DNA of 64,000 nt from Marasmius tenuissimus. Taxonomy: Eukaryota > Basidiomycota > Agaricomycetes > Agaricales > Marasmiaceae. This document shows positions 10,755 to 22,900 of this stretch, one piece after another. The notes beneath the pieces are model-generated. The model was given only the letters and a program-made list of their open reading frames with translations. It was not told where the DNA came from and made no database searches. The stretch covers positions 496,001-560,000 of the forward strand of contig JAQOTA010000022.1 of the NCBI GenBank assembly GCA_029532415.1. The letters are read 5' to 3'. A program made the translations under genes and the position numbers. Every line of letters starts with the position of its first letter. Position 1 is the first letter of the stretch.

Positions 10755-13700
10755 TTAGTAATGGCTGGACGCGAGGTTGGTGGCGGTGAATGAGGTGAGG
10801 AACGAGGGAACACTGTACCAAGTACCTCGGGGGAAAGGCCGAGAAGCTGGACTAGCTGGGGAGTTAGTCATAAGTGACTCCTCTCTTAAATACGTTTCGT
10901 TGAAGGCGATCAGGCTTCAAGCCACAAGAATCGAAGTCAGTATGTCCCGATAATAGCATAACCAAAGATCCATTGCCGGTATGTCAGTTACCACGATTGA
11001 GCGCTCAGATCTGGGCAGATTACAGCTCAAATCGAATTTTGGAACCTCCAGTTGGATCCTGGACTAGTAATATAACCCCGAGGAACCCATTGTTGGCAGA
11101 GCCTCGATGGAGGGCATTGTATTGACTTCCCCTATCGTGTCGGGTCCACATATGCTGTAGGATCCTGGCGTCCAACCGCGATTACCAACCCGGTCATCGG
11201 ACCTTTTCGACTTCCTTCACCTTGTCCCGCTGTGCCTCCGAATAGTCAACGAGAGTGGCTGAACAAGTTCAAGGGGGGTTTTAATCGAAATTTGATCGAC
11301 TGTAGCCGGAGTCGCAGTTCCCTACTCAACGACCGCTTTCATCTTTCTCAGGGAAGGAATTGAAGCTCCCTGAATATCATCAAGGAGAGATGATGAGAAC
11401 CCGAGGGTAGACCGTAGGCGGGGCTAGAACGGTAAACCGGTCGGTCCCCTGGGGCGGGCCTTGAAAATCATACCACATATTGTTTTAGCTATTGAGAGCG
11501 ATTGTCGGCAGTCTTTGAGCCTGAGAAACTCCTCAGAATTGGCTGCTTCCCGGGACGGGCAGCAATTTAACCATCTTAAATGTATTCAACCTACCAGCCA
11601 GGTTTGAGCCAAGTATGTACTTGTAGAGGGCCCAGTGATTTGTAGTGGGTGATCACATATCTGAAAAGCCAGTTATCAGAAGAAGCATGTTGCAACCTTG
11701 AGACACTATCTGTCCATATGTTGCTCTTGCACAAGGAATTGGTCGGGTTTGACTGAAAAGAAGGAGGAGTGGTTATAAGTACTTTTTTGACGCTTTACCG
11801 GTTACTCCATGCGAGAACCCCCATCGACCGACTCTTGGTGTTCTGATGAGTGGCGATTGCACTTATGGCTTTCTCCTCTCATCCTTCTCGTCCAAATTAA
11901 AGCGTTAGAGCCAGTACACACCAGGCTTCTTCCCACCACTTTTGCGGCTCACAGAGAAACTCGCCAGTCTTGATATGAGGGGTTCGGACGCAGTGTTTCA
12001 TGCGAGGGGATTGCCGGAGGATTTGATATATGATGTTGTGCCACTTAATTTGAAGAACCTTTGATTTTGTCCGTTAAAGCCGCGATTAACTTGCTCCAGT
12101 TTTTCGCCCGAACCCTGATTGTGTATGTATAGCCTTTTAGTATAGTGAGCCATAGGATAGATCTCACTGATGTCTATCATACTATCAAGTATGGTAGACT
12201 AAAGGCTCACACCTGCTCGAGCACTCGGAGCCCCTCGTCGATAGCCTCGCGCATCATTTACCCACTGGCTCGACCGGAAGCTTCTTGTCGGTCGAAGTTG
12301 AAGTGCGATTGAGGAACTGATCACTCCACCGGAAGTTGAATGGCCGCTTAATTAAGTGATCTATTCAGGGTACCGGCCACTCAATCACTCGATTAAGGGT
12401 GGGCACCTCGGATCCCCTAGGATCCCTCTTGTTGTGATTGAAAACCGCCCTGACCAAGGCATCTTAGATTCTTATAAGTTAAATCTTACGATGACAAAGC
12501 TGAAGCCCGGGTTCCAGGTCAGTAAACAGCTCAATCACTGAGATCCCATCAGCGGCAATTAGCTGGCTGGTGGACGCGCTGAAAGGTAAACGTTGTACGG
12601 GAGCGGACATGATGGGGTGTAAAAATTTCCTAGTGTGCCGGGAGTCGCTCTTCCAGTGCATCATCGAGTGTACAAACTTTACCTACGACGCAGAGTACAG
12701 CATAGTATATGTAGATATAGTCAACACAAGGCTTGAAAATCGCTGTTTTTGCATTTGTTTAGCGCTTGTCATATAGCACGTACATAGAGTCCGACGTGCA
12801 GTATGGCGCTTTCAATTTCCGGCTGTTCTGTGCGAGATGGCGAATTTCCAGGAGGGAAGTACTAGTGTACGCGATAGGTTACCAGTGCGTGTTTGGATAC
12901 AATACCTAAGACTATCTGGTACTTACTACCGGTGAGCTCTTAATGACTATGCATTGCATTTCTCGATGATATTAACGACGCCCGATCCAGTTCATGGACG
13001 TGGTTTCAAGGTAAGCGGTTTTCTACAAGTTGACGTTATGCAAGCCCAGCCGTACACCGATGACTTCTATAGTTGGCGAAGGCCTAGGGCCGCACGAAGA
13101 TGAGCACGAGTTGATAGATCGCAGAGTCCAAGAGGGGAGAGGTTTTTTGCGGTCATCAAAGGTAAGCACGGAAAATACTAAATCATAGAGTAGACGTACT
13201 GTGATTTTAGCTAATAGACTCCGAGAGCCGGCGATGTCCTTTGAGGCACAGCCAGAACGATGGCCGAAGGCCTACGACAGGAGAAGCACTACGAGCAATG
13301 ATTGTTGGATATATAATCACCTGAAAGGCGATGACGAATCCCCTGTGAGATAGCTAGAATTTGGTACCATGCATTAGCTGGCTCAGCTCAGAGAACGATG
13401 AGGGGTCTTCTTTTCTCGCAAGGAATACATTCGAGCTTGCGGAAAGTCCAAATCTGGGGACGTCAGATCGCGGGGAAGACGTTGAAGGTGGACCGGACTC
13501 GTTGCAATTTGCGGGCTGCAGTTGATGGCGGCCGACTCGCTGAGCGCTGAGTGTCGAGACGGCGTACATTGCCAGCTTGCTGAAACTCGAAGTCCGGGTG
13601 GTTCAGGATTCCAATTCGAGCCTTACGTGCCGTAGAGGAGGCTCTGTTTTGTTCGGCAACAGCGTTCTTCCGAGGTTACTCGAATCCATCATGATTTGAC

Positions 13701-13904
13701 CCAGAGCGTCACGATGAGCAGATGCTGTTGTTCCCTAGCCCACTTCTGTTGAGAATCCCGTCGGGTGTCGAAGGTGACATCACGATGGCGTCCTTTTTGA
13801 CAAAGCACGGAGATTAAGGACGCTGAAAGTAGCTTCATGCAACACATGAACATACGCTCCGTGTGTACAACTACAACCTTCATCCTCCGAGCCCTCCGAC
13901 TCCC
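10755..13904. other. gene-poor region
   Basis: No spliced or unspliced gene could be supported in about 3.1 kb on either strand. Base composition is like unselected DNA, and no tandem repeat or recognisable transposon domain was seen. Confidence 0.4.
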
Positions 13905-14290
13905 GTTCATAGTAGAGTGAGCGTTGTTCTGGTTCGTCAGAGGAAATCAGCATTAGGCCGCAAACACGTGAACGATGGTCACCTTTACACTTTCGAACAA
14001 CAACGACAACAATCACTCCCAGTCAACCAAGACCAAGCTTCTTCCATCTTGTGTTGCACCTCTTTCGCCGATCTGGCAGCCGCCTCTGGTGTTTCCTCAG
14101 AAGTCCAGCTTCAGGCCCGGAAGAACGTCGACCCCGACCCGTTGATTTAGAACGTTGCTCTGGTCGTCCAAAGGCTCGCGACGCGGACGCCTGCACCTTG
14201 GTCCATCACCTAGCCGTCCAGCCGCGAACGAAACTCTTCTCTTCTTAGCAGGGCGACATCTTCGACTGCTACTGGTTCCACCCGGACCGA
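13905..14290 (+). pseudogene. decayed beta-family gene
   Basis: Homologous to the beta genes from the promoter (a GATGGTCACCTTT block at about 13975) through the first exon and into exon two. The start codon is TTG instead of ATG (about 14048), part of the signal-peptide coding region is missing, the conserved QARKNVD stretch survives, and a TAG stop interrupts soon after it. The later blocks matching CPGR-PTGDAD-CT and the RRRWFQ start of exon two are visible but out of frame. The TATA box of the working copies (GTATAAAA) is replaced. No alpha partner is left on its upstream side. Confidence 0.75.
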
Positions 14291-14369
14291 TACTTGTGAA
14301 AAATAGTTGTAATGAGTTGAAAAGCATAGCGAGATTTCGGTGTCACTCACGAGTTATTCTGATCCACTG

Positions 14370-15010
14370 ACTCCCTCTTATCCTTGAAACAACCTTGAGC
14401 CTTACACATCTAGCGAGGGAGGACTGGTCGTGCGATAACCAGCGCTTCATCTGAGTTCGGGTTAATTTTGGTTCATGGCCAGACGTTCTGGACGATCAGC
14501 TTTGAAATTTGACTGATGGTGATCGAATATCAAAGCTCTTCATTTGAAGGTGAAGCAGGAGCATGAAAGGAATCGTTTGAGGAAAACCTGGTCGACGTTG
14601 CGTATGACCATGACGGTTTGAGTGAAAGGCGCGGCGACGGGCGCTTGCGGGACGCGAATCTTTCCTCTCGCCAACCACGACCACGACAACGCCAGTCCAC
14701 CTTTCACTACTCTCAATTTACTTCACTCTACAGAAGTATTTTGTTAGCCATCAACAATGTGTCCTTACTTACGCTGACCTCTTTCTCCGTGTAAAAGGCC
14801 CGATGCCCAAGAACTACAGAGCCCATGCCACGAGAGAATCATATCGGACGGTATCGCTCTATACGGAAGATCGACTGTCTTCACAAGTACAGAGACGGCT
14901 TGCCAGGCTACGGTATCGCGACACTATGATTATCGTCCTGGAACCTCGAGATATGTCCGTGATCGTCAACAAATTTCAAAAATCGCCGATTGCTCAATGT
15001 TTAAGCTTTG
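14370..15010 (+). repeat. beta 3'-flank repeat, copy 1
   Basis: A segment of about 600 bases also found at 36.06-36.64, 45.60-46.05, 50.75-51.30 and 55.08-55.74 kb. The best-kept part is GTTTGAGTGAAAGGCG followed by a CGACGGGCGCTTG word. It always lies downstream of a beta gene except for the copy at 36 kb. No coding capacity is convincing. Confidence 0.65.
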
Positions 15011-15529
15011 GAGAGCGACTCATCCTTTAGACTTGAAGACCGCTGCTTCCGGTGCAAGGACTACCGATATGGGTGTATGGATGCGGAGGTAATTTACTTG
15101 TAGGACGATCACCTCCGAGAGTAGGAGGAGATCCCAATGAACCATTGTGTAACTTTAGGAAGAGCCGGAGAGCAAGGAATGGACCAGATGAGTCGACATT
15201 GGTCTACCGGGACACATGGTACGTCCCACCGCACGTAGGTAAAGTAATCGTACAGGATACAAGTGTACAAGCTTCAAGGTACGGCCGTAACTCTAAACAA
15301 GTCGCCAACAACTGGAGCACTTGGTGATACGGCGCTTTAGAACTACAATTCGACGTGAGTTTTCCTACGAGTCGGACCTAACTATCAGGCTCCGGCCACA
15401 CGATCATGAGGATGAAGTACATTTTCGAGCTGTGCATTTTATAACAGGCTCCGAACAGTACTGAATACTATATGAGGTTCGATAAATAGATAATGAAGCT
15501 GGAGTCTCGGTCGTGAACTCGTTTCGTGT

Positions 15530-16213
15530 CTAAATGTCCTCGTCGCAGTTAACGATCTTCTGGTCGTAAACAACCTGGTCGGTAGGCTGGACACTACCCA
15601 CTCCATTGTTATACCACACGAGGTGGTAGTCATCCTTGCCAGCCTCTCCCGTCGGATCACCATAGTTCAGACGAACGCGTCCAACATATGTCTTCGCAGT
15701 GATCTTTGCAACCAACGCGGCCTACATCAACGAAAGACGGGTCAAACTCAAGCAATGCGTATAGACGGAAAGAAAGAATCTCACCTTCTGCCCAGGTCGA
15801 ATGGTGACCTCGATGTTCTGCCTAAAAGTCTTCGCCTCGGTGTTACTCCACGTATCCGAGCTCTCAAACGACACTCCAACGGGCAATTCCTCGCCTCCAT
15901 CGGCAGAGAACCCAACACTCACACCGTACTTCCACGTCTGTGAGACAGTACGATCGCCACCGATGGTGGTTTTCAGGTCTGTGGTTCCGCCTTGGCAGTT
16001 GTCGACGGGGCTTCCGACGATTTGAGTGATGATAGAGTCGGGACCGGTCTCTTGAGACTCGAAGGTGCATCTATCGGCGTCTCCGGGGTCACGGCCAGGG
16101 CAGTGTTGGAGGCCAGCGGGGTCGGGACGATCGACGTTCTTGCGCTTCTCGACGGTCGCTGCGGAGGCACTGAGGGCGGCAATAGCGAGGGTGACGAAGG
16201 TAGAGAAATGCAT
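15530..16213 (-). CDS. alpha 1: small secreted KNVDR-family protein
   Basis: Two exons (15785-16213, 15530-15721; 63-nt intron) give 206 aa. The start MHFSTF begins a clear signal peptide (about residues 1-18); VEKR at 21-24 looks like a Kex2 site, after which the mature chain would begin KNVDRPDPAGL. Four cysteines follow, in HCPGR, RCTFE, NCQGG and near the end NCDED. The middle is Ser/Thr-rich with alternating polar and hydrophobic residues, suggesting beta strands, and ends in an RPGQK turn exactly at the splice site. Exon two carries RLNYGDPTGEAGK. The product is predicted to be exported through the secretory pathway. Its partner gene beta 1 is transcribed away from the same promoter. 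Function unknown; the beta-rich pattern loosely recalls aerolysin-type folds, which is speculation. Confidence 0.85.
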
Positions 16214-16941
16214 CGTGAATGAGGAGAGAAAGGTTGTTTAGAGAGGTTGTATGAGAGGAACTCGAGGCACTTGATGAGGAAAGCATTCGGGTCAGTTCCT
16301 GTTTTTATAGTTTTTGAGCCTCTATGCGTTGGTAAGCACTTGAAGTCCCGGCGAGGTGTTATGCGGTGACAAACTCTCACTATTACTAGTCAGTCCGCGA
16401 TGATACATGAAACAAGACTCGAACCACTGACCTCATACTTAGAATTCTATCCAGAGTGTCGCAGTCACAAACATGTAAACTGATGTGGCGCATCACTGAT
16501 TTCGAGGAGGATCGAACTACCTTTCCGAAAAAGTCTCGGCGATGCCATATCCAGGTTCCCCCTGACTAAAAATTGAACACAAGCGCCCGGCGGCCAAGAA
16601 CAGATCAATATACTAATAGTATCCACAACGCCGCCGTGATTTGGTATGCACTCGTCTCTGAGGAACAATACTTGCACAGTCTCGAGTATCAGGTCCATAC
16701 CACCGATTCGGAGCCGATGAGTGGGTGAAGTGACCTCAGAGAATTGATTCTTGAGCTCTGATGAAGTCATGCCCAGCGTGCATTCCCGGTCTCTGACAGA
16801 GAAAAGGTACAACAGGTGCGAATGAGTGCTGTTCTGGTTTGAGAGAATTAGCGGTAGACCGAAGGCGTATAAAAGATGGTCACCTTTCTGCAGTTTGGAA
16901 CAACACTCCCTAGTCTTCCCAAGCTTCTGAGTTTAGCCATC
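16214..16941. promoter_or_regulatory. bidirectional promoter of pair 1
   Basis: The 728 bases between the two start codons have a TATA-like box at each end: TATAAAAA on the minus strand at about 16303-16309 for alpha and TATAAAAG at about 16868-16875 for beta. Conserved blocks between them include the tRNA-like ATGAGGTCAGTGGTTCGAGTC (minus strand, about 16410-16440) and an inverted CGGCGG...CCGCCG at 16588-16636. Confidence 0.7.
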
Positions 16942-17628
16942 ATGCGTTGCACCTCTTTCGTCGCTCTCGCTGTGGCAGTTGCCGCCGTTTCTGCTGCTCC
17001 TTCCGAGGTTCACCTCCAAGCCCGAAAGAACGTCGACCGACCTGATCCCGCTGGTTTGGACCACTGCCCCGGTCGTCCAACTGGCGATGCTGATGCTTGC
17101 ACCTTCGAGAAACAGGCATGTATCTCTAACCATCCTTACTGATCTTGCACTGATAAGAATCTTCTCGAACAGAGTGACCTCCCCGACCGCCGTAGGTGGT
17201 TCCAGCTCGGTACTCCAGTCGCCAACTGCGACAACCCAGGTGCACCCGACATCACTACCGATGTTGGAGGCGAAGTCACCAGGACTGACACCTGGGAACA
17301 CACCGATAAAGCTGAGATCAACCTTTTCGGTATCAAGATCGGCGGAGAGGGTGGCTGGAGCCAGTCGACATCCACCACTGTCCGTCAGATGATCTCCGTT
17401 ACGGTCCCCGCTGGTAAACAGCGCGTAGCTGTCGTGGGCATCAACCACAAGGAGAGCCAAGGGCGAATCCGGCTCAACTACGGTGATCCTACCGGGGAGG
17501 CGGGGAAGAACGACTACCATCTCATCTGGTATGCGAATGATTTAGTGTCTTCGCAGCCCACGGACGATCAGGAGTTCGATGCGAAGGAAATCAACTGTGG
17601 GGAGACGTTGGATTTGAATAACTTGTAG
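16942..17628 (+). CDS. beta 1: small secreted KNVDR-family protein (GC-AG intron)
   Basis: Exons 16942-17115 and 17173-17628 give 209 aa. MRCTSF starts a signal peptide ending near VSAAP; the LQAR before KNVDRPDPAGL may be a processing site. Cysteines sit in HCPGR, ACTFE, NCDN and NCGET, matching the four of alpha. Exon two begins SDLPDRRRWFQ, continues with GGEVTRTDTWEHTD and VTVPAGKQRVAVV, and ends with the RLNYGDPTGEAGK block and DLNNL. The donor reads CAG|GCATGT, so the intron is GC-AG; using the GT four bases later would create a stop at the junction. The intron lies after CTFEKQ, whereas in alpha it lies far downstream. Predicted secreted; probable partner of alpha 1. Confidence 0.85.
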
Positions 17629-17930
17629 ACAATAATGAACCTGGGTGCCACAATTCTTGAGGTCTTGTTAATCATTTCAAATATATATTTATCGCAGAGA
17701 TTCAATATCGTTCATACCTATTTGACTCTATGAGCGTTTCTCTCTGAAGCCAACGAAGACCCAACCTGTAGCCCGGATAGCGCGCCCACTTGCTTGGTTC
17801 CCGATATTCATGTCGTCGAGTCTCTAAGCTTGATATTCCTGTAGCGCTTCGATCTGCGCAGTGTAAATGTCCAAAATCCAGCACACGCGCCACCGGAAAT
17901 CGAGGCCAGGTTTCCTCAAAAACCGGGCAA
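17629..17930. other. beta 1 3' region
   Basis: Contains the probable 3' UTR and a shortened version of the sequence that follows the other beta genes (a GCGCTTCGATCTGCGCAGTG-like word near 17845). No gene seen. Confidence 0.4.
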
Positions 17931-18215
17931 AATACTTGAGTTTTATCCTTACCTCATACTTACCTTATTACAACGCGCTGTACTTGAGAGAACCTTGAGA
18001 GAACCTTGAGCAACGCGGTTGAGTCGAACTTGAGGGAGCGAGTGAGTCGGACTTGAGGGAGTGAACGAGGTGCCTCAAGGTCGACGTTGAGGGGGTAGAT
18101 GAGGCAACTCAAACCGTGCTCAAGGGTACCTCAACGTCGACCTTGAGGGAGTAAACGAGCTGACTCAAGCCGCATTCAACGATACTTCAAGGTTCGTCTC
18201 AAGTCAGGTCGGGCG
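17930..18215. repeat. CTTGAG/CTCAAG-rich array
   Basis: About eleven copies of CTTGAG or its reverse complement CTCAAG in under 300 bases, in irregular units such as ACTTGAGGGAGTGAACGAG. Plus-sense words dominate the first half and reverse words the second half. A similar array lies at 35.57-35.97 kb. Confidence 0.7.
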
Positions 18216-18554
18216 AACACACATGAAAGGGTAGAACGGTATATATTGTATAAGTTGTGCGAATACATAGGAGCGGCGAGTACGCCGTGTAGTGAGGGCT
18301 ATCATTGTTCGATGTGAGCACCGTACGACGTGCAGGGCTTATGAGGTCAAGTGCTGACCTTGGGTTGGGCCGATTTCTGGCCAGGACGACATATTCGTTG
18401 ACTGCGGAGAGGTTGTAAGTAGCTGAACCAGACAGACAGAGAGGGAACACGTACCAATAGGCGACTCGGCGGCGAGTGCGTATCCTGCGTTGTTTTTTTT
18501 TCCCCTTTTCTACGCTACATTTCAGTGAGATACAGAGTGGAGGAGAGGGCCGGT
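18216..18554. other. short intergenic region
   Basis: No gene seen; one run of T at about 18495. The right part is the likely 3' UTR of the T5orf172 gene. Confidence 0.35.
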
Positions 18555-19196
18555 TTATACATTACGGTGCTTCAAAATTATACATTGCGCTAGAGCCGCC
18601 GCTATATCGATAGGCGTTCCGTTTAACTCGAACCATTCATCATGTTCCGTCCCACCTGTCCAAGTTTCAGAAACGAACGAGAATCGAGACGAAAAAAAGA
18701 CTCACAGCAACAAATGACCTCCATCCTCGTGAACCCTAAGCACTCCATCTTCAGGTGTATACAAAGCTCTGGGATGCCAAGTTGGAAGGAACTTCGAGAA
18801 TAACGAAGACGACGCACCCGCTTTGTGGCAATTCAACATTGGCCATGAGCCGATTCTCGTCCAATCTACGCGTTTGCATGTCCTCCGGTGTTGCTCGAAT
18901 CGCCTCTCGCTGTCCACAGACCTCCCGACCTTCAAAAAGGTCTTCCCCTTGTATCTTCCCAGCAGCATGTAGACGTCGCCCATCGTATCGTTCGCGCTTG
19001 GTCTTCTCTGTCGCCGACTGCGGTATTGCGTTTGGATGGACCGTAGTTGACGATGTCGTTTGGTTTTACGGGTTTTCGTGACGACGGGAGGGGGTTTTGG
19101 CGTTTGGATGGATCGGAATCGACATTTCCGGTGAGGGTTACGGGTTTTCGTGGCGACGGAGGGGGGTTTCAACGGTTTGCGGACGATGTGGGACAT
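18555..19196 (-). CDS. T5orf172 / GIY-YIG-like protein
   Basis: Exons 18818-19196, 18706-18768 and 18555-18655 give 180 aa. Residues 1-70 are very basic with a repeated TKTR...RSIQT motif. From about residue 73 the sequence reads GDVYMLLGRYKGKTFLKVGR, then a basic RRFEQH helix and, across the first junction, CHKAELCIHLKMECLGFTR, ending in a cysteine pair, CGTEHDEWFEL and a final helix. This order (G-x-VY, K-V-GR, CH-x-E-x-x-x-H, C-x-CG-x-x-H-x-E-W-F) is that of the fungal T5orf172 domain, a relative of GIY-YIG nucleases found in large families in agaricomycetes. The splice sites fall inside the conserved motifs, which supports the model. Enzymatic activity is not shown; a nuclease-like fold is the family inference. 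Confidence 0.75.
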
Positions 19197-19313
19197 GGGA
19201 GAGAGTGGAGGAGGTGTTTGAGTGGAAGAAAGACGAAGACAGGAAGGAAAGAGGGACTTGGGATTAGTAAGGGCTTCTCGCGACGAAAATAGAACACAAA
19301 CCTTCGATTGACG

Positions 19314-19460
19314 CCGAACGGAATCTTGACGCCCAGTCCTGATCTTGACGCCCGAACCGAATCTTGACGCCCGGGCAGAGTTTTGACGCCCGGACAGGAT
19401 TTTGACGCCCGGACAGAATTTTGACGCCCGGACCGGCTTTTGACGCCCGGATCGAGTCTT
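19314..19460. repeat. 19-bp minisatellite
   Basis: Seven consecutive 19-base units of the form TTGACGCCCGGACAGAAT, with variation mainly in the second half of the unit, ending in a broken eighth. It lies 3' of the KDZ transposase and 5' of the T5orf172 gene. Confidence 0.85.
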
Positions 19461-19469
19461 GACGAGTAG

Positions 19470-19865
19470 GGAAGGAGAAGGGCAGGGATAGGGCAGGGAT
19501 AGGAAGAACGAGGGAAGACAACGAGGGGGAGAGTGAGGGGGAGAGTGAGGGGGAGAGTGAGAAGGAGAGTGAGAGGGAGAATGAGAGGGAAAAACGAGTG
19601 GGAGAGAGAGAAAGCGAGGGAACGAGAGGAATGGGTGGGAGAGAGAGAGGGGACGGGGTATAAGAGAACGAGTAGGTAGAGAGGAGAGAAGGGGGGGGGG
19701 AGGGGAACGGGGAGAACGAGGAGAACGAGGAGAACGAGGAGAACGAGGAGAACGAGGAGAGAGAGGAGGAGAGAACGAACGAGGAGAGAACGAGGAGAGT
19801 AAATAGGGGGAACGGGGAGAGAGAAGAGAACGAGGGGAACGAGAGGGAGAGGAAGAAGAGATATC
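19470..19865. repeat. GA-rich simple repeats
   Basis: Purine-only tracts built of GAACGAGGA and GGGGGAGAGTGA units. Long minus-strand open frames here (Leu/Pro/Ser only) are compositional artefacts. Confidence 0.85.
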
Positions 19866-19956
19866 ATGAAGGGAGCTCTGCGCGAGGGGAGAGGTATCGT
19901 GAGGAGGAGGTATCGTGAGGGAGATCCTGGGGAATGCTCACCAAAGGATTTCTTGA

Positions 19957-22900
19957 CTACGCTCTCTGCTTTCCCTTTGTGTTCAAAGCAGACTCGGCGG
20001 GTGCTGGTTTTGAGCGTTGAGTACCTGCCTTCATTGCACCATATACCTGCGAGTCAGGTGTCAGTAAGAACTTCTGAGAATGCGAAGGGTAATTCACGTA
20101 CCAAGTCAGCCCGCTGAATGTCCAATGCAGTCGCCCATTCGAACTGTTCCTTGCGAAAGATCTCCACCCGAGGGTACAACGGCTTGTCCAAGTCGAAAAA
20201 GGCTGGGTAAGATACCTGCTCGAACTGAGCAAGCGCTACCTCAGCTAAGTCTTCCCACACCGAAGCTTGACGAGAGGCACGAGCACGTAGAGCGCACAAC
20301 TTCGCAGCGTAAGCTTCGGGGTTTGCATCCAACTTCTCGACGGCATTCGCTGGGTCTTCGGGGCTCTCCGCGATTTGCCGCCAAACCATGGCCATCTTCT
20401 TGAGGTAACGAATCATGCGATGGAATTCGGCGTGTTTGCGCTCGAACTCTTCCATCCACCGGTATACTTCAGCTCGTTGCCTCGTCCAAGAAATTCGATC
20501 CCCTTATAAGCAACGTCAACGACAAACATTACAACGAAACGACAAACGTACCTGCTTCTTCAAACTCGTCCATGGCAGCTGTATCCTTCGGATTCAGCCC
20601 TCTCCTAGCGCCGAGAGTCCACAGACGGCCCTCGTTATCAGGTTTGGTAAACTCTGAAGGTGACGATGTTGGTATCAGATAGGCCGTCATGAGTTATAAT
20701 GACTTACGCTTATCACGCTTTGCATCCCGGAGCTCGGCGTTGGATCTTGGCAGCGCTGTCTCAGCAGGATCTCTATTGGGTTTGGTCTCCTTCGTTGCAC
20801 GGAAAAGCCCGACCCAGAGTGACCTCGATAAGCTTACTGTAAAGAGGATATGAGATGCAATACATGACGAAGAGAATACGATGAACGAACCTTCTCGCCG
20901 TGTCATTTTAGTGGCACTCGTGAGTTCCCTGTGTTTGATGACTCGACCCAGTCCAAGTTGGATTTGCAGGAGCTTGTGCAGCGTACTTGGTCCCGTCGTC
21001 CACAAAGCCCCGTCCCTTCGTTTGGAGTCTCCAAGGCGCCGCTTCGTATTGACGTCTTTCCTTTCGGTGTCCTCTTTGCAAAGTGGTGGGAGCTCAGAGT
21101 GGTCTGCACTAACCCCTTCGGGAATCCTCTGCAGGCGTATCAGCATAGCCCGGTTGTTGTTGTAGACCGCCAGCTGACGAGTACGGATATCCACCACGTT
21201 TTGGATACTCTTCCCCGTACCGAGTGCGCATCGCGTCAGTCGAGACATTAAATTCCTTGTATACAAAAAGGATTTCGAGTTTACGACAGGTGCTCTGAAT
21301 CGCGTTCACGGTGTCGTAGGCGTGACTCGTGCGCAATGTGCCTTCCTGGTCGCCGAGCTGAGTTGTGCCATATGACGAACATTCTTCGTTTGTCATGTCA
21401 GACGGCAGCCCCAAGATGAAACCTTCCACGTCCTCGGACTGTCCCTCTTTGAAGCGGTCGGGAAGGCGGGGCGTGACTATAGTCTGTCGTTCGCGGAAAT
21501 CATTCAAGACCTCCACTAAACGATTCCGAAGGTCTTCGATGGTGGTGGTTTCCATCTGGGTGAGGTGAGGTTTTTGTTTCAGGACGATTATCCGCTCTCT
21601 GATGATTCTGTCAGTCAAAACGTGAACGCAACGAAGGACGGATGTTGACATACCGTATGTCCTCTGCTTCGAATGCTTTCCGCCAATAAGCCTCGATATC
21701 CAACCCAACTTTCGGTATAGCAAGGGATATACCCCCACCATCCACGCGTGCTATGTCCTCCAACACGCTGGCAACAGTGGGAGCTTTCGCACCCTCCGGT
21801 CGGTGATGCGGGTCAATCCACGATCCATTCTTCTCCTTAGGCACCATGTCCTGGCGAGACCACTCGGCGACGCTGTCCTCGTGGACCAACGACAACTGCT
21901 GAAATTCGGACATGTGGTCTTCAAATTGCGCCGCTGCGATCACAAGTTCTCGGGCTGTCAAGTACGCTGCGAAAGAAAACGGTCAGCGCCCAGTACAGTA
22001 TGTCAAAGGTGTTCTCTACCCAAATTGATCACTTTCTTGCGATTATGGTCGTTGTAGTAGGTGATGTGGAGGTCGTGACGATGACCGGGGCCTGCCTGAC
22101 AGCTGAAAGTAGCGACCTTGTTCAGAAATGGCCATGCTTGTTCCGCTCCCTCCCCAGTGAAATGCCCGTTGCACCACTGATAGAAGAGCGCGAATATGAC
22201 CTTGCAGATGCGAACCTTGTGCCCTGTGAGGTGAAGGACAGGTATTCCTCGTTCGAGACGGTTGACAAATTCACGTTGACGGGAAAGATACTTGAACGTC
22301 GCAAACCGAACGAGTTGATTCACGGCGTAAGCGCACTCGGCGTCGTAGGATTGTTTGTGGGGAACGAGGTTGCGATGAGATTTGGATGACTTGATCTTCT
22401 TGTCTTCATACCCATAAAGCGTGTAGCCGCGGCTGAAGGCCGCATCAACGTTTGCTTGGCTGGCAGACATGTGAGCCACCTGAAGATGTTCGTGTCAAGA
22501 TAAACTCACTTTTCGGACCCATAAATGTCAGTCACGCCCGTGATGAAGACATGGCTGCACTGATGGTTTACTGTGCCTGTCACAGCCATTCCATGCGCAG
22601 CTAGTTCTGTCAGCTTCGTCACGGCCTTCACGTTATCACAATCGGGTACTGGCTCCTAGATCGGCGAACAAATGTTAGGAGTGACTCATCGACAGACAAC
22701 GACGAGACTTACAATGAACTTCGTCTTGCCAGCCTCCGCGAGGAACTTGGCATATTTCCTGTCATCAGCGAAGTACGATCGTCCGCGATACAGGGAATGG
22801 TCCTTTCCGCTACCTCTCTTCCGGAATCGCCTGGTCTTCGAGTTCCCATCGAGGGTAGTGTACATCATGTTGAGGTGCCTCAGATATTGCGGTGTCTCCT

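Noticed and set aside
15530..16213. Alpha as an aegerolysin
   Set aside because: Size is similar but the aegerolysin landmarks (the N-terminal QW and the GR-SPSGTEG motif) are absent and the cysteine pattern differs.
19169..19867. 232-codon minus-strand open frame
   Set aside because: It is the translation of purine-only simple repeats (Leu/Ser/Pro runs) and of the 19-bp minisatellite; overlaps the T5orf172 start.
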